A DNA stretch of 64,000 nucleotides from positions 101,488 through 165,487 of the forward strand of contig JAIWNE010000072.1 of assembly GCA_025331445.1 (NCBI GenBank), read 5' to 3'. Below, piece by piece: positions 44,700 to 56,703 of this stretch. The number at the start of each line of letters is the position of its first letter. The first letter of the stretch is position 1. The translations under genes and the position numbers were made by a program. The notes beneath the pieces were generated by a model that ran no database searches, had not been told where the DNA came from, and saw only the letters and a list, made by a program, of their open reading frames with translations. The DNA is from Blakeslea trispora (taxonomy: Eukaryota > Mucoromycota > Mucoromycetes > Mucorales > Choanephoraceae).

Positions 44700-45849
44700 A
44701 TGTTTCACACTACCACTTCCAACAACACCAACACTAACGCCGTTGCTGTTCCCATTCCTGTAACTAACGCTGTCAGCATCAGCGGTACTGTCTCTACTCC
44801 TCGCCAGAACAACACGGCCATCAACAGAGAGGTACAAGAGTTGAAGCGAGCCCTTGCTAACACCAATCAGCAGCTTCAAAGTGTCGAGGCCAAGAACAAC
44901 CAGCTATCTCGCCAGCTGAGTGACTTGAATGAGAAATTTACTACCAACTCGACTGCCAATGATACCAAGTTTCGATTCCCTGGCACTAAAGACGATTTAG
45001 AGATACTCCGTGTTAGTACTGTTCATAATCTATTCTTTCGACTTTACTCATCGTTTCTATTTAGTGTCTTATAATCGATATTGAAAGAGAACAGCTCGGC
45101 GAAGATGACTGGAGACTAGATGAGACACTAATCAATGGTCCTTACAATGGACAAAAAGTGAAGACAATCATCAGCAATTTTGAGGTACATCACACGTACT
45201 TTATTATTCTTCGTGATAAAGTCTGGAGCTCTACAGACAGAGCAAACTTTGTCAAGTATGTCCTTGGCAAACGCTTCAACAGCCTTCGTGACGAAAAAAA
45301 GAAGAAGGATTTGCCAGAAGAAGCTAAAGAAAAAATCCAAAGAAAGAATAGTTATGCGACTCGCAAATCACAAGTAAGATATTTTGATTACAAGTTCTCA
45401 TGTTTCGCAATCGCTAACAACAATATTTCGATAAACAGATCTTGAAGAGAAGAAGAAACGCGTACAGCAATTTCAAGCATCGTCTTCAAGGTTACTATGG
45501 AACGGATGCCGAGTGCACTTCAGTACTCGTTCCAGAAATGATTTTAGACCAAGAGGACGAGTTAGATGCTGATGGTGAAAAAGTAAGATTAAGAAAGACT
45601 CCAAAATATAGAACAGAAAAGGTTAGTAGACTACAGCAAACTATTGTAAATAAAATAGCTAATTTACTTAAATAGTGTGACGAGTTTTTTGATGAGTTGG
45701 ATGCAATTCGCAATGCTAACACAAAAGCCAGAAACCGTCGATTTATACCCACCAAGATTGGTTCAAGAATTCGGAAGGAATCACACACCATTACTTCAGA
45801 AATACTTGCTGCTTTGCCAACATGGGCTATTGATAAGAATTCTGTTTGA
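44700..45849 (+). CDS. CACTA accessory protein of unknown function
   Basis: Four exons (44700-45011, 45065-45373, 45439-45621, 45676-45849) join to 325 residues. Every exon is a whole number of codons, so all introns are phase 0. Donors are GTTAGT, GTAAGA and GTTAGT; acceptors are AG. The N-terminus is Asn/Thr/Val-rich, followed by a coiled-coil-like stretch (REVQELKRALANTNQQLQSV). The middle is very basic (RKNSYATRKSQ, ILKRRRNAYSNFKHR), then comes an acidic patch (QEDELDADGEK) and a basic tail ending PTWAIDKNSV. I recognise no family. Being convergent with the transposase genes, it may be a DNA-binding partner like TnpA of plant CACTAs; this is inference. Confidence 0.78.
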
Positions 45850-45904
45850 GCCTTTTCTTAAATCTATTGTAATAAATACTTTGTAAAAAGAAAATCATCC
45901 TTTG

Positions 45905-46651
45905 TTTGTTACATAATTTTGTTTGGTAAATCAACGACGACAGTGATATCTGTGAAAGGTGTATTCAACATGTGAACTAGTGAATTCATTTTTTGTACTG
46001 GCAAAATTGAATAAGAACTAACATTTTCGTATTCACACCGAAAAGGACGCATATAAGGTCCAGTGTACTGAGATAAATCTTCTTTACCGGTACGAGGATT
46101 CTTGAACCAGTGAACGAAAGCAAAGTAATGGTTCAAGTAGCATGTTTTGCCATTGGTACCAGTAAACTGTGCCTGATGACAAAAAAAGTAATCGACTGAT
46201 CCAGCACGCAGATGCTCGGTAGTGTCTGTTATAATGACACCTTCCAAATCATCGTTTTCGAAATCATCCTGGCGAAAGGCATTGAAATCGATGCCTACAT
46301 TGCTTCCTGTTAGTCTAGAACTGTAAGTGAATCCAAGCACATCAATCTTTTTGTATTTTTGACATTGTTGATAACGACAATCGGTGTACTGTATTGTCTT
46401 CCGTAATATTCAACCAAACATTGAAAGTGTTCTGGTTTCAAGTGCTTAGGAGCCCCTCGGGCTCAAGTGAGAGGCACTCTACCGTCTCTGGTCATTGATT
46501 CAAAGCCCATAGGATTTCCACCTTTCTGTGAATACTTGATCATATCCCCTAATGAATAAGGAATACCAGGTCCTATGATACCCTGATCTTGCAACAAATC
46601 CTCACTTGTTTGAATGATATTGTTGTTATTGTTTTCTGTAGTTTGGTTCAT
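45905..46651 (-). pseudogene. CACTA transposase C-terminal region
   Basis: The minus strand starts MNQTTENNNNNIIQTSEDLL at 46651. It meets an in-frame stop after GRVPLT and continues in the same frame with ARGAPKHLKPEHFQCLVEYY. After a frameshift it reads YKKIDVLGFTYSSRLTGSN and GSVDYFFCHQAQFTG, and ends SILPVQKMNSLVHMLNTPF. Such a tail, with a YFF..QF..Y..AFVHWFK pattern and a final SILPVQxI segment, follows the catalytic part in fungal Tnp2-type transposases. Whether it was once fused to the upstream gene or is a separate ORF is unclear. Confidence 0.55.
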
Positions 46652-47230
46652 TTCGTAGTTGTTTGATGTATATGAAAAAAAAGTATTTCTAATAAAAACA
46701 AATGAATATGATTGATGCTCTAAATGTCTTGATTTAGTTGGATACTACAAATTAATTATTAGCATGGTGACACAATTCTCTTTTGGCATTATCATTCGAA
46801 AAACTCTAAAACTTTAACTGATATAATTGAGATAGGGCTGAAAGCTATTCGTAGATTTCCAAATCTTACAGTTATTGGTGTATAACATTATGCCAACACT
46901 ATTACGCTACAGGCAAAAGACAATTGTAACAAACAAAATATAAACCAAAAATGGTAAGAACGTGTCACGCTCTGTTTAAATTTGAAGCGGAAGTTTAGTT
47001 TTAGTCTAGTTTCTTTTGGCTTTTTTTTTCTTTTTTTATGTATTAGCTTTTCTTTAATGTTGCATCTTCAATAGGCATGCCAAACCATAAACTACGCGTA
47101 GTAAATCAACCATAAACTTGGTATGCATAGGCGGTAGAAAATAAACGTGATAATAATGTAAGCAAATATGTTAATTTTTTTTGTTTTTATTCTAAATATT
47201 TTTTAAATGATATTGATAAGTATATGTAGG
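46652..47230. other. Non-coding gap in the CACTA element
   Basis: AT-rich, with no readable protein, repeat or terminus. Confidence 0.45.
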
Positions 47231-47428
47231 TTAATAATAATAAAAGAAGAAAATACAACTAAGAAAGTTCATTGAAGGAGGTGATGCCAGCATCGTTAGA
47301 AAAGATAGTTGCTTGCATTTTGCGCATATAAGTTTTTCAAACCCATGCTTGTGATTTGTTTTTACATTTTTAAGAAAGAGGTTGTTTCTTTCGAAGTTAA
47401 ACGCCCAGAAGCAAGAGATTGGACCCCA

Positions 47429-49659
47429 TTAATGCATACAGTCGCGAAGATGCAGCATAAAATGGAAATTGGGTGGAACAGATTCAGAGCCGTAGGCTTG
47501 TTCGTATTGCTTTGCAAAGTTAAGGAGATGAGTATGAACTACATCGATATCAGACATTTTTATCACACCAGAATCAAGGATTCGGAGAGCATGGATCAAC
47601 TCCACCATGTGCATGTAAATAGAGGCATCAAGAGTGGGAGGACAAAGGAGAGCATGGGTCATAGAGGTCATAAAGTCTTTATATTCGACTGCTTTGACAT
47701 ATGGGAACCCAGTTTTAATGATTTTTTTTGACATAGGATTGCCAGGAGCTTGGGGATTGAAATCCATATGGTTTTGCATGATCTTTTGAACCTTCAGATA
47801 AGCATCTTCCGGCATCATTTTGATTAAAGCAGTTTTTGCAGCACCCAAGTACAGAACATGCATAGGCTCAATAGCCAACAAGTCGTAAGAAAAGTAAGGT
47901 AACTTGAAAAGCACCGAAAAACGAACACCACTTTCTTGCTCTAATTCTTGTCGGTGTTTTGCTGTCACAGCCTTCTTCCAAGCACGAGAGCTTGCTCTTG
48001 TTTCTTCTCGGGTTCTTCTTCTCCAAGTGTCACAATTCCAGTTGCAATAGTTTCTTTGGTTGCCAGGTCCTGCAATGCTTGGAAACTGTGTATGACACAA
48101 GTGACAACCGAAATTACTATTGAAGAACATGCTGCTTGCTAGTTTCTTGATTGCTGGAAGATCCGAACAGATTGTAGCTAAGCACGCCCTGACATTGGTT
48201 TTGACAACTGAACCATCTTTCATCACCATTGCCATTTCTACACCTTCTAACAACACGAGCAACTCATCCACCAATGGCTTCAAGTAATGATTGAATGCGG
48301 TAGTAGGAGGTTCTTTAGGACCAGGAATGACTCCTACGAGTATCATGTTCTTTTTGAAGTCACGGCCGTTGGCTTTAGGTAAGTTTTGTATAGTGAGGTA
48401 TATACACCCTACACTATAATGGGCACTAAATGGACCAAACCAGTCAACGTTCAGAGTGAGGAGCAGATTATAGTCACCGAGGAAGGCGAAAGGAAGAGGG
48501 TCGTTTGGAAGTGCCTTGAACTCAGCGAAACCAGTACCATCGTAAATGTCAAGCATATATCCGGGAACAATCTCGCGGCTTCTCCATTCGTTAATCCGGT
48601 CAGCAAAGCCTTGGCGCAGAAAGAACTTTTTGAGTGTTGAGATGATCGAACAGTACGGATATTCTTTTTGAGGGACAAGTCTTGCAACCTCTCTTGTGTA
48701 ATCGTAGTCATATACTTTGCCTTTACAGTATCTTTCTGACTTCTTTGGCTTGAATACTGCATTTTGAAGGTCTTGGTTGCAAACAATATCCTCACCTCCA
48801 GGCTCGTTCTTCTGTTCATAGAGATGATGGCAACTGGTACAGACATTGTAGAATTTTATACCATCATTACTCAGTTTGAAAAGTTGGCTTCTTTTTAAGA
48901 ACTTTGCTAATGTTCTTGGAAAGCGGAATGCATCGTTTTGAATTTCCAACAAACTGTTAAGATCTTGCATGTATTTTTCGATCTGGTTGCGAGGAGTACT
49001 GTTGTTGAAAATGTCAGTAACCAGCTGAAAGAGGATCTTGGAAGAAGGGCTTTGAGAAAGTTTATCAGCTAAGTTGAGAAAAGAAACGAGTTGGTATTAG
49101 ACTACTTGTACTAAAATAGCTATTATAGAACTACTTACATAGAAGATCAAATTCAGAAGGTGTAGCAGGCTTAGGCTCAGGCTCGGACTCAGTTGTAGAT
49201 GCAGTTGTAGGCTCAGGTTCAGTTGCAGTTACTGGCTCAGGCTCAGTAGAAGCATTAACCGGCTCTTCAACTTCATCGATTTGCATTGGATCTACTGAAA
49301 ATAATTTTATCAGTTCTTTCTCTTTATGCAGACATCACAGTTTAACAAATTTACCAGAGTTTGATGGTTGTTCAGCCAATTCAGTTGTTGGATTAAAGAA
49401 ATGAGGAGTACGTCTGTTGATTGAGTTCTCTATGGATTGAGAGGTAAAGAATTAGAATTAAATGTAAATTGTCTGAATCAGAGATAGATCACTTACTGTT
49501 GATTTCAAGCCATTGTTGATAGGGCATTTTATCATACTTGTTGTAAATTTTATGAGAACGATGGGTAGAAGGCTTGATGAACTTGGCCTCTTCAGGTCTG
49601 TTTTTGCAGATGTCACAAAAACAGTAGATGAAAGTGTTTCTAGTAGGCATAGCAGGCAT
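47429..49659 (-). CDS. tnp2: CACTA transposase, Tnp2 type
   Basis: Exons at about 49497-49659, 49355-49429, 49140-49294 and 47429-49068 join in frame (GTAAGT-type donors, AG acceptors) to about 678 residues. The start MPAMPTRNTFIYCFCDIC carries a CxCxxC segment, then comes an acidic Pro/Glu-rich linker (TEPEPVTATEPEP), then the Tnp2 core: LLLTLNVDWFGPFSAHYSVG, YLTIQNLP, MILVGVIPGPKEPP, FGCHLCHTQF and EPMHVLYLGAAKTALI. The frame stops at TAA (47429-47431) after HLRDCMH. The same frame then reads WGPISCFWAFNFERNNLF for some 60 more codons, where the family normally continues, so the stop probably truncates the protein. Exon borders may be off by one base. Confidence 0.85.
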
Positions 49660-49669
49660 TTTAAGGTAA

Positions 49670-50426
49670 ATTAAATAGAATGTGAGATGGATAGTAGTTT
49701 TATTTTGTTTTTCTGTGTGTCTTTTATATCTTTTTCTTTTGTTTGAACTGCCATTACCCTGTTACTAATCAAAAGGATTGCACAGAATTTCATTTGTTCC
49801 TTGAATGTAGACCAATCAAAAATCTTTTTGCTTAGAAATTATTGATCGGAAGCAATGTTTTTGGTTAATGAATATTCTTCTTCAATGTTTGGTTCCTTTC
49901 TGTCAACAATTATTATAGTAAGACATATTCTAAAGCTTGACATCCGTCGATACTACTTGATTTTTTATTCAGCTGAATATGCATATCAACACTTCCGAAG
50001 CTATACCAGTAAGTTGCAAGCTGTTCTAATCATTCCTTCTGCTCTTATTTTAGACATAATGCCTTCCTAATTTGTCATGAACCAAAAATATTGTTGAAGC
50101 TCAGCTGCCCGCTGTTTAAATCAGACTGCTAAGCGATTTAGAGAATTAAATGCCTTTTTATTGGTCAAAAACATTAGCATCTTTTTTTAAAAAAAGAAAT
50201 TTAAAGTGGTCACAATAAAAAAACTGGATTTTGTTAAAAATGGCGGTTTTTAAATCAGAGTCGTTAAATGTTTAAATTGAATGCTTCTAAACGCATAGAA
50301 AATGATAGTAAAAACAACAATCTTCTTACATATTTACATTCTATATAGTTATAGACATTACTGCGTCAAATTTCATTCAATTTTGATCATTTTTTATAAA
50401 AATACATTTTACTGCTTAAAATGACC
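49670..50426. other. Upstream region of the CACTA transposase
   Basis: AT-rich. A 71-codon open frame at 49855 is not convincing. No TATA or binding sites can be fixed. Confidence 0.4.
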
Positions 50427-50477
50427 CCTTTAACCGACATAAAACCGACAAAAAATTTAGTCGGTTAAAGGGGTCAA
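50427..50477. repeat. Subterminal inverted repeat at the CACTA right end
   Basis: GACCCCTTTAACCGAC and its exact complement face each other across about 21 bases, roughly 20-70 bases inside the CACTAC terminus. GACCCCTTTAAC recurs near the right end of the next element (57118). Confidence 0.85.
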
Positions 50478-50747
50478 ATTTCACTTCCCTGTAGTGGGCA
50501 CTACAGAAAAAAAAACACAAGTTTAGCGCAAATATAGGGCCTAAATCTGCGCTAAACTTGTGAAGTTGAATTAGGTGACACACCTAGTATTTAACAAACT
50601 AGCCGGCCTACTCGCTACGCTCGTCTTACGGTCGTCGTCGCCTCACGGTTCGGATGCTGAATTAGTTCTGCTTTCTGAAGCACACACATATATTATTATA
50701 GATGATAATTTATTTTATAAGATATATTTTGTTGTTAAGTATGTAAA

Positions 50748-53700
50748 TTAGATCAGGAGTTCTGGATAGATTATATTATCGATGAGATTTTGTTGGTTAG
50801 AAGGATCAGATTTATGCAAGACATGTATGCCTTGTAAGTTGGTGGAGCGAGAGAAAGCAACATATAGTTGGCCATGTGTGAATGGTGAGGTACGGAGGTC
50901 AATCCCAACGTTAGAAAGTGATTGACCTTGCGACTTGTTGATAGTCATGGCAAAACTTAGTTTGACAGGAAATTGTTTTCTTGGCAATATGAAGGGATAC
51001 CCATCTTCTAAGGTTGCTAGTTCTATTCGAAGAATGAGTTCAATTTGTTTTTGGTTGGATCGACTGTTGTTAAGGACAATGACTTTCAATATGTATTGAC
51101 CAATTTCTTTGACTACCAATCTGCTACCATTGCAAAGACTTTTTCGAGGGTCGAGGTTTCTTAAGAGCATCACAATACAGCCTACTTTCAAGGTCAACTT
51201 TGCAGGAGGAAAGTTGCCTGGGTTCAGCGTTTGAAGATACTCGTTAGTTACTCGATAAACCTCGTTGCTGGCATTTTCTTCTTGAGAATAGTCGGCTTTA
51301 TCTGCCGAAGCCAAAGTGACGGATTCACCAGGCATCAATTCGAGTACCTTTTCATTCAGCAAATCGACAGTATCATTTTTGAAGGTGAGTATAGCCGATT
51401 GTTACAACGACGAAGGGTTATGAATGATTCGATCAAGAGATTGTTGAGGATACACTCTAGAAATCATCTCGTTCAGCGAGTGAGTCTGAGAGATGTATTG
51501 GGGAAGAGGTATCTTTGCATTTTGCATAATAGAATTATAGGTTATAAGATAGAGCCATTTTTTGAAGTGGACATCATTTGGAGTACTGCCTCTTACTCGC
51601 ATATTCTGCTTTAAATGAAGTACTTGAGTTTTTCGCCAAATGTGTGATTGCTTAATTGAGGCTTCAACAATGTTAGCACGACTACCATTTCTGATTACTG
51701 GAGGTATTTGTGCAAAATCACCACCCAAAACAACTGGAAGGCCTCCAAAAAGTGCATTGTTGCTACGAATATCTTTGAGCGTGCGATTAACAGCTTCAAA
51801 GCAGCCTTTATTCTGCATAGGCACTTCGTCCCAAATCAGCAAAGAAGTCTCACAAAGCAGCTTAGCAAGTTTACTGTTTTTAGGAATGTAGCAGGAGGAG
51901 GTTTCATTGATCTTGATAGGTATTTTGAGCCTGAAATGAGATGTTCTACCACCAGACAAAAGCAAAGAAGCAATACCAGAAGACGCAACACACAATACAA
52001 TTTTTCTTTGACTTCTGAGGTAGCTGCTCAAAGTGTTGTAGACAAATGTCTTTCCTGTATTAGCTGGGCCGTGCAAAAAGAAGCATGTGTCAATTTCCAC
52101 ATGATCTGAACTTGTATTGATTGCCGAATCAAGAGAATGCAATTGGCTAACTATAGTATCAAAAGCTTGTTTTTGATCTGAATTGAACATGGCATAGTTT
52201 GAGCTATATGTAGCATTTTCCTCCTCAGAGTTGTAAGCTAGTTGCTCGCTTATCAATGCGTTATCATTGCGCTGTTCATTGCTATTACTGTTGATGGCAG
52301 AGATCCAATTGTGCTTGCATGATGGCAGGTTGAACTCATCAAGAAATTTACTCAGCCCATTCAATTTTACCTCAATTAGATGTAGTCCATAGTCGAGAGA
52401 GGGCAGCCCTTCATAAAAAGAATCATAGTCTATCGATCTGTACATCTGGTTGTCAGGGAATAGCTGCTGCAATCTGTGCTCAAGATCATCACAGATTGGA
52501 TGGCAAAATTTGGTCCACAACAAAAGAGGGTCTGCTAACTGACCGAAAGTCAATGCAATAACAAATAAGTTACGCAAATGAGCACCAGAAGCAAACAAAC
52601 TTGCTTCCTCAAAGCATTTTGACCATTCTTGATCATCCTCAATCAAATGCAATTGGAGGCAGGCTTCTTTGAAAGTTGTGCAATGGACTCCATTAATCGT
52701 TTTAAGATCATCAAAGGATTTGGATCCTGCAGCATTTGTCAAAAGAAGTCTCAAAAAATATCTTTCTCCACATGTAGGACTACAATTTGGAATTCTACCA
52801 ATTGCAAAGCCTTTCTTACGTGGTGCCCAGCTCTTTGTGTCTTGCTTCCAAACATGATGTTTAGGAAAATCCTGATATAGATACTTTTCGCTATCTGGGT
52901 TACTTTGATAATACTTGAAATAAGCAATGAGCATTGAGCTGCTCTTAGCTAAGATTTCTTGTATTTGAGGCGGAGATGCATCCTCAGGAAAGTATACGGG
53001 TTGTTCATTAGGTAAATGAAGGGCCAACGTTGTGACAGTGGGATCTTCTTCGTGTACTTTGTATTCAAAAATACGACCAAATGCTTCTGTAGGGCCAATA
53101 TACCTTCCCTGAAGATGTTTTTCAATTTCATCTTTTGTGTCACTTATTTTCAAAGTGGTGCGATCAGAGCCTTTGTATACATATTTGCTAATGTATTTGA
53201 TGGCTGCAACACCTTGACAGCATTCAACGTTTATGTGAGCCTTGTACTTCTTTGAGAGGTAGGGATTATAAAGCACAATCCAGCTATTGTCAATACTTAA
53301 ACGACTATTGCTATATCTCATAGGATCGGGTATCGTGTATGACGATCGGAAAGTTGCTGATTGTTTATATGTGGGATATCGGTTTTCATTCAACACAGTT
53401 TCTTCAGAGAAAGCTTTGGGAAATCGCTTGGTGCATTTGAGACGACCATTGCTATCCTTAGCCATACAGGGAGACTTTGGATTAAGATCACCGCAAGGTC
53501 CATGTACCATGTTTCTTGTGATGATTTCAAAAAGCTCAGGGTCAGATTCTTTACATGGCAATTCAGCTGAGATGATTTGATCAATTTTTTCCACAGTGTC
53601 TATGTTTTGTGAGTGATCCAAAAACAAAAGCAGATGCAAATGAGGAAGTCCTCGTTTTTGATATTCAATAGTTCGAACTAAGCCTTTGTAAGGTCCGAAT

Positions 53701-55288
53701 ATTTGCTTGACTTTTAGATCTTTTATCAGGGCTTTTACTTTCAAGTCAAAGACTCTTGCAACTAAATCAGGTCGATCTGAGGCGTTTTGTCCAGGTAGTA
53801 ATTCTCTTTGAATTTCTATCCATCTAGGGTTGGCAGTAAAGGTGATAAACAACGAAGGTTTGCCGAAATATCTAACAATTGCCATTGAATCTTGATACAG
53901 CTTAGCCATAAATCGAGGACCGCCTGTATAACTACTGGGCAAGATAAAACGTCTTCCCAAAGAGGCAGGATCAACATCCTCATTTATAAGAGCATCTTGA
54001 AGACCGTTGTAAAGGTCAGCTCTTATATCGGATTAATGATTTCTAATCCAATCAAGCTTACTTTGGTCACAAATAGCCCAAACATCGACCAAGTACTGTT
54101 GAAACAACCTTTTGCTCAAGAAAAGAAGAGGATATTCAGCTGCCCTCTGGTGGAGTCTATAACGGTAATAGGCTCTTTGTGTTAAGCGAGTTGATCCATC
54201 ATTCAATCTTAAGCCCCAGTGCCAGCCCAAATCACCATTAGGAAACAAAAGAGTATAATGCAGAGGCATATATAAAGCATGGTTTTGAGATATATTTGTA
54301 TGAGAATAAACGCCTTCACTGTTACGAAGATAAATGCGAATATCTCTAAATCCTTCAGCATTATGCTCATTTGGAATGATTCCTGCAACTTCATCAGAGG
54401 TAGGAAGATTCTCAATGCGTCTATCAGATCCAACTACTAACTCGATTCTCATTGAAGGACAAATTCGAATAAAAGGAGTTTCAGTTTCACTAATCTCAGC
54501 ACTCATGAGAAGCTCATGTGCAGTCTTATACAATCTAACATGAGGATTTTTTTTATGGATCATTAAAGACAGTTCCCTTAGAATCTCATCATCCAAATCA
54601 TTGTTGTTTGCTGCTCTAATGGATGCTGCATATTGAGGATCAAAAATATAAAGCTGCGCATATTTAGCATCGTCGTTGTTTTCTGCCAAAAGAGGTCCTT
54701 GAATGTGATACATTTGGCCTTGAATTTGAAAAGGCATGTTGCTTAAATTGGCATTACTAACTTCACATCTTAGGGAAGTGAAAGCAAATGCTGCGTTGCA
54801 TCGTCTCAAGTTGTCCCTGAAGTGACGACCTCGAGTACTAACTTCTTCAAATAGAGTCTTCAAGAGAGCTGGAGGCTGTTGAAGAGCTTCGATTTTTACA
54901 GTGCCTGCCTTACAACAACTCATCAAAAACTTGTTTTGAGAGGTGCACTGCAAAGGTAACTCAGCTTCCCAATGTTTAGCACCACATTCAGCACATATTT
55001 TGTCCATTGAACCTAGATCGAAAGGCTGAAGACGACTGAGCTCAGAAATAAAGCCTGCTGGAAGTTGAACAGATCGTCCTCTACGTCTACTGGTCTGTTC
55101 GTTTTGTTGCCTGTTGGCATATCTGGCGTTTCGTCGTGTCTAGTAAATAAGAGTTTAAAATACGATTAATTGGTTTGAGACTACAAACTGCTTACTCGAC
55201 ACAAATCACAGGTAGCGAGTCTTGGATGCGAGTGCTCTCTTCGACAGGCAGAGCAGATGCGAGAAGTTTCGGTTGGCTGGTTATTCAT
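50748..55288 (-). pseudogene. Helitron Rep/helicase, two in-frame stops
   Basis: Exon 1 (55196-55288) starts MNNQPTETSRICSACRREHS, a CxxC zinc finger. A 56-nt intron follows, then one frame of about 1,464 codons to 50748, broken only by TAA at 54033 and TAA at 51402. The full length of about 1,490 residues is normal for RepHel. Rep domain: FITFTANPRW, HUH motif in GLPHLHLLLFL, and tyrosines in AIKYISKYVYKGSD. Helicase: Walker A GPANTGKTFVYN, Walker B LLIWDEVPM, LGGDFAQIPPV, KQNMRVRG, TINKSQGQSLSNVG and LYVAFSRS. These are PIF1-type motifs. Otherwise intact, it is a recently disabled rolling-circle transposase. Confidence 0.93.
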
Positions 55289-55398
55289 TGTTATTGTTAT
55301 AAACCGTTTTAATACAAAATAAGGTGAAAAATAACAATAATTGATTTTCAAAATTCAAGCTCATTTATTAGAAATTGAATCAATCTTGCTTCGCGTGA

Positions 55399-55594
55399 GG
55401 GGGAGGGACAACCCTCCCCCTTGAACCCCCTCCAGGCTGGTTTAAGCTTGTTCTACTGTTCCTGAAAAATTTTGGCTTCGCGTGAGGGGGAGGGACGACC
55501 CTCCCCCTTGAACCCCCTCCCAGCTGTCTAAAGCTCAATCCGCCGTTCCTGACTAATGCTGGCTTCGCTTGAGGGGGAGGGTCGTCCCTCCCCC
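55399..55594. repeat. Three GC-rich hairpins in an 87-bp tandem array (Helitron 5' end)
   Basis: Each has nine-base G-rich and C-rich arms (GGGGGAGGG/CCCTCCCCC) around a 4-base loop: ACAA, ACGA, TCGT. They start at 55399, 55486 and 55573, an exact 87-bp period, each inside a similar unit (GCTTCGCKTGAG before, CCCCCTC after). Confidence 0.9.
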
Positions 55595-55699
55595 TTGACC
55601 CCCTCTCACGCTGGCTTAGGCTTGATCCAAGTCGGGGAACTAAATTCTCATATCACGTGATCGGACAATATTTAATTCGAAATTTCAGTACATATATGA

Positions 55700-55860
55700 T
55701 GTAACTTGTTTAGGCCCTATATCTGCGCTAAACTTAAGTTTTTTAAGCAGGCAAAAAAGACACAAGTTTAAGGCATTAAACTTGTATTTCTGATTTAGGC
55801 CCTAATCCTGCGTCAAACTTGTGTTTTTAAAGCAGGTGAAAAACACAAGTTTAAGACCTC
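55700..55860. repeat. Subterminal repeats of the second CACTA element
   Basis: At least five copies of ACACAAGTTTA or its complement, mixed with TAGGCCCTA and CTGCG motifs. They match the element's left end at 50516-50570. The Helitron inserted between the two clusters. Confidence 0.8.
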
Positions 55861-56279
55861 TTCATTGTATATTTCATGGCAATCCTTTAATCCTATTCGC
55901 TCTTTTCATCAATACGTGCTCTATACCATTGGCTTAGAATGACCTTTGGTATTTGCGTTTTAGATTCTTATAGGCTCTTCAGGTTACATTATTACACTCA
56001 TTATCAATAATACTGCTTTTTCATTTGATTATATTTTAAAGATGTGTTCTTTATTTGGTATATATTGATTTTCATAATTGGCTAGTGTGTTTTTTTTTGT
56101 TTATATTTGATATTTGGAAAAAATAGAATACGAAAACGTTTGCTTATCCTTTCGTATCATTGGCTTGTTTAATATTGGATGTACTAGGTTCTCATACGCA
56201 ACTTTCCTATGGGTAGTGAAGCGTCTACATATTGCACTTACCTTTGCACCTATCATTTGGACCAGTATACGCTGCTCCT

Positions 56280-56703
56280 TTATTTCAGACGTAAAAAGAT
56301 AGACGCACTGCGGAAAAAGTAGAGATAGAGAGCAAGTAGCTATAGTAATGAAAAAATAAAATTACTTGTTAAAGCTAGTAATTTATACAAATAATAAAAA
56401 ACTATACCTTGTCTTTAAAGGGTTTAGTACTCGCAACGAACCTACAAGATAGAATATCTAATAAGCAGGTTTAGTTTAAAACTAGTAACAATATAAGCAT
56501 ATATGGTTATTAACTTACAAAACAACAGTAATAGACGTTCTCATTTCTTTGTAGAGATCTTCAAGCCAAGCCAAGTAAGCACCTGAAACTACAAGAAATG
56601 TATTAATAAACTAGTACAAACAGAAGTGCTACTGCTTACCCTTTAACCCAACATAGCGATAAACAAGACTAGCTTGTTGTTTGATATTACTATACCAGAT
56701 ATA
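56280..56703 (-). pseudogene. Captured gene fragment with three introns
   Basis: Minus-strand exons 56640-56703, 56519-56588, 56408-56441 and 56280-56339 have GTAAGC/GTAAGT/GTATAG donors and TAG acceptors. They join in one open frame of 75 residues (YIWYSNIKQQASLVYRYVGL, VSGAYLAWLEDLYKEMRTSI, FVASTKPFKDKLLALYLYFF) ending at TAA. The frame immediately upstream contains a stop and no ATG, so the 5' part is missing. I do not recognise the protein. Retained introns show that the fragment was taken up as DNA, not through RNA. Confidence 0.55.

Larger units (their letters stand above)
44700..50496. mobile_element. CACTA element with Tnp2-type transposase (left end not found)
   Basis: The right terminus is GTAGTG at 50491-50496, reading CACTACAGGGAAGTGAAA inward. 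The region holds a Tnp2-type transposase, a C-terminal transposase piece and an accessory gene, as expected for an autonomous CACTA element. No CACTAC terminus is visible between 39400 and 47000 outside coding sequence, so the left limit given is only the edge of the accessory gene. Confidence 0.7.
50599..55699 (-). mobile_element. Helitron with RepHel gene (5.1 kb)
   Basis: On the minus strand it starts TCATATATGTACTGAAATT after a host A and ends GTAGGCCGGCTAG before a host T, the classic 5'-TC...CTRR-3' in an AT target. The same two termini bound the short Helitron at 30314-31276, which confirms the limits. It encodes RepHel and, near the 5' end, three GC-rich hairpin repeats. Confidence 0.93.

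Noticed and set aside
39338..50496. One single CACTA element from 39338 to 50496
   Set aside because: The termini are alike (CACTACACCGAAG and CACTACAGGGAAG), but the flanks AAC and GGC do not match and the subterminal motifs differ, so I keep two elements.
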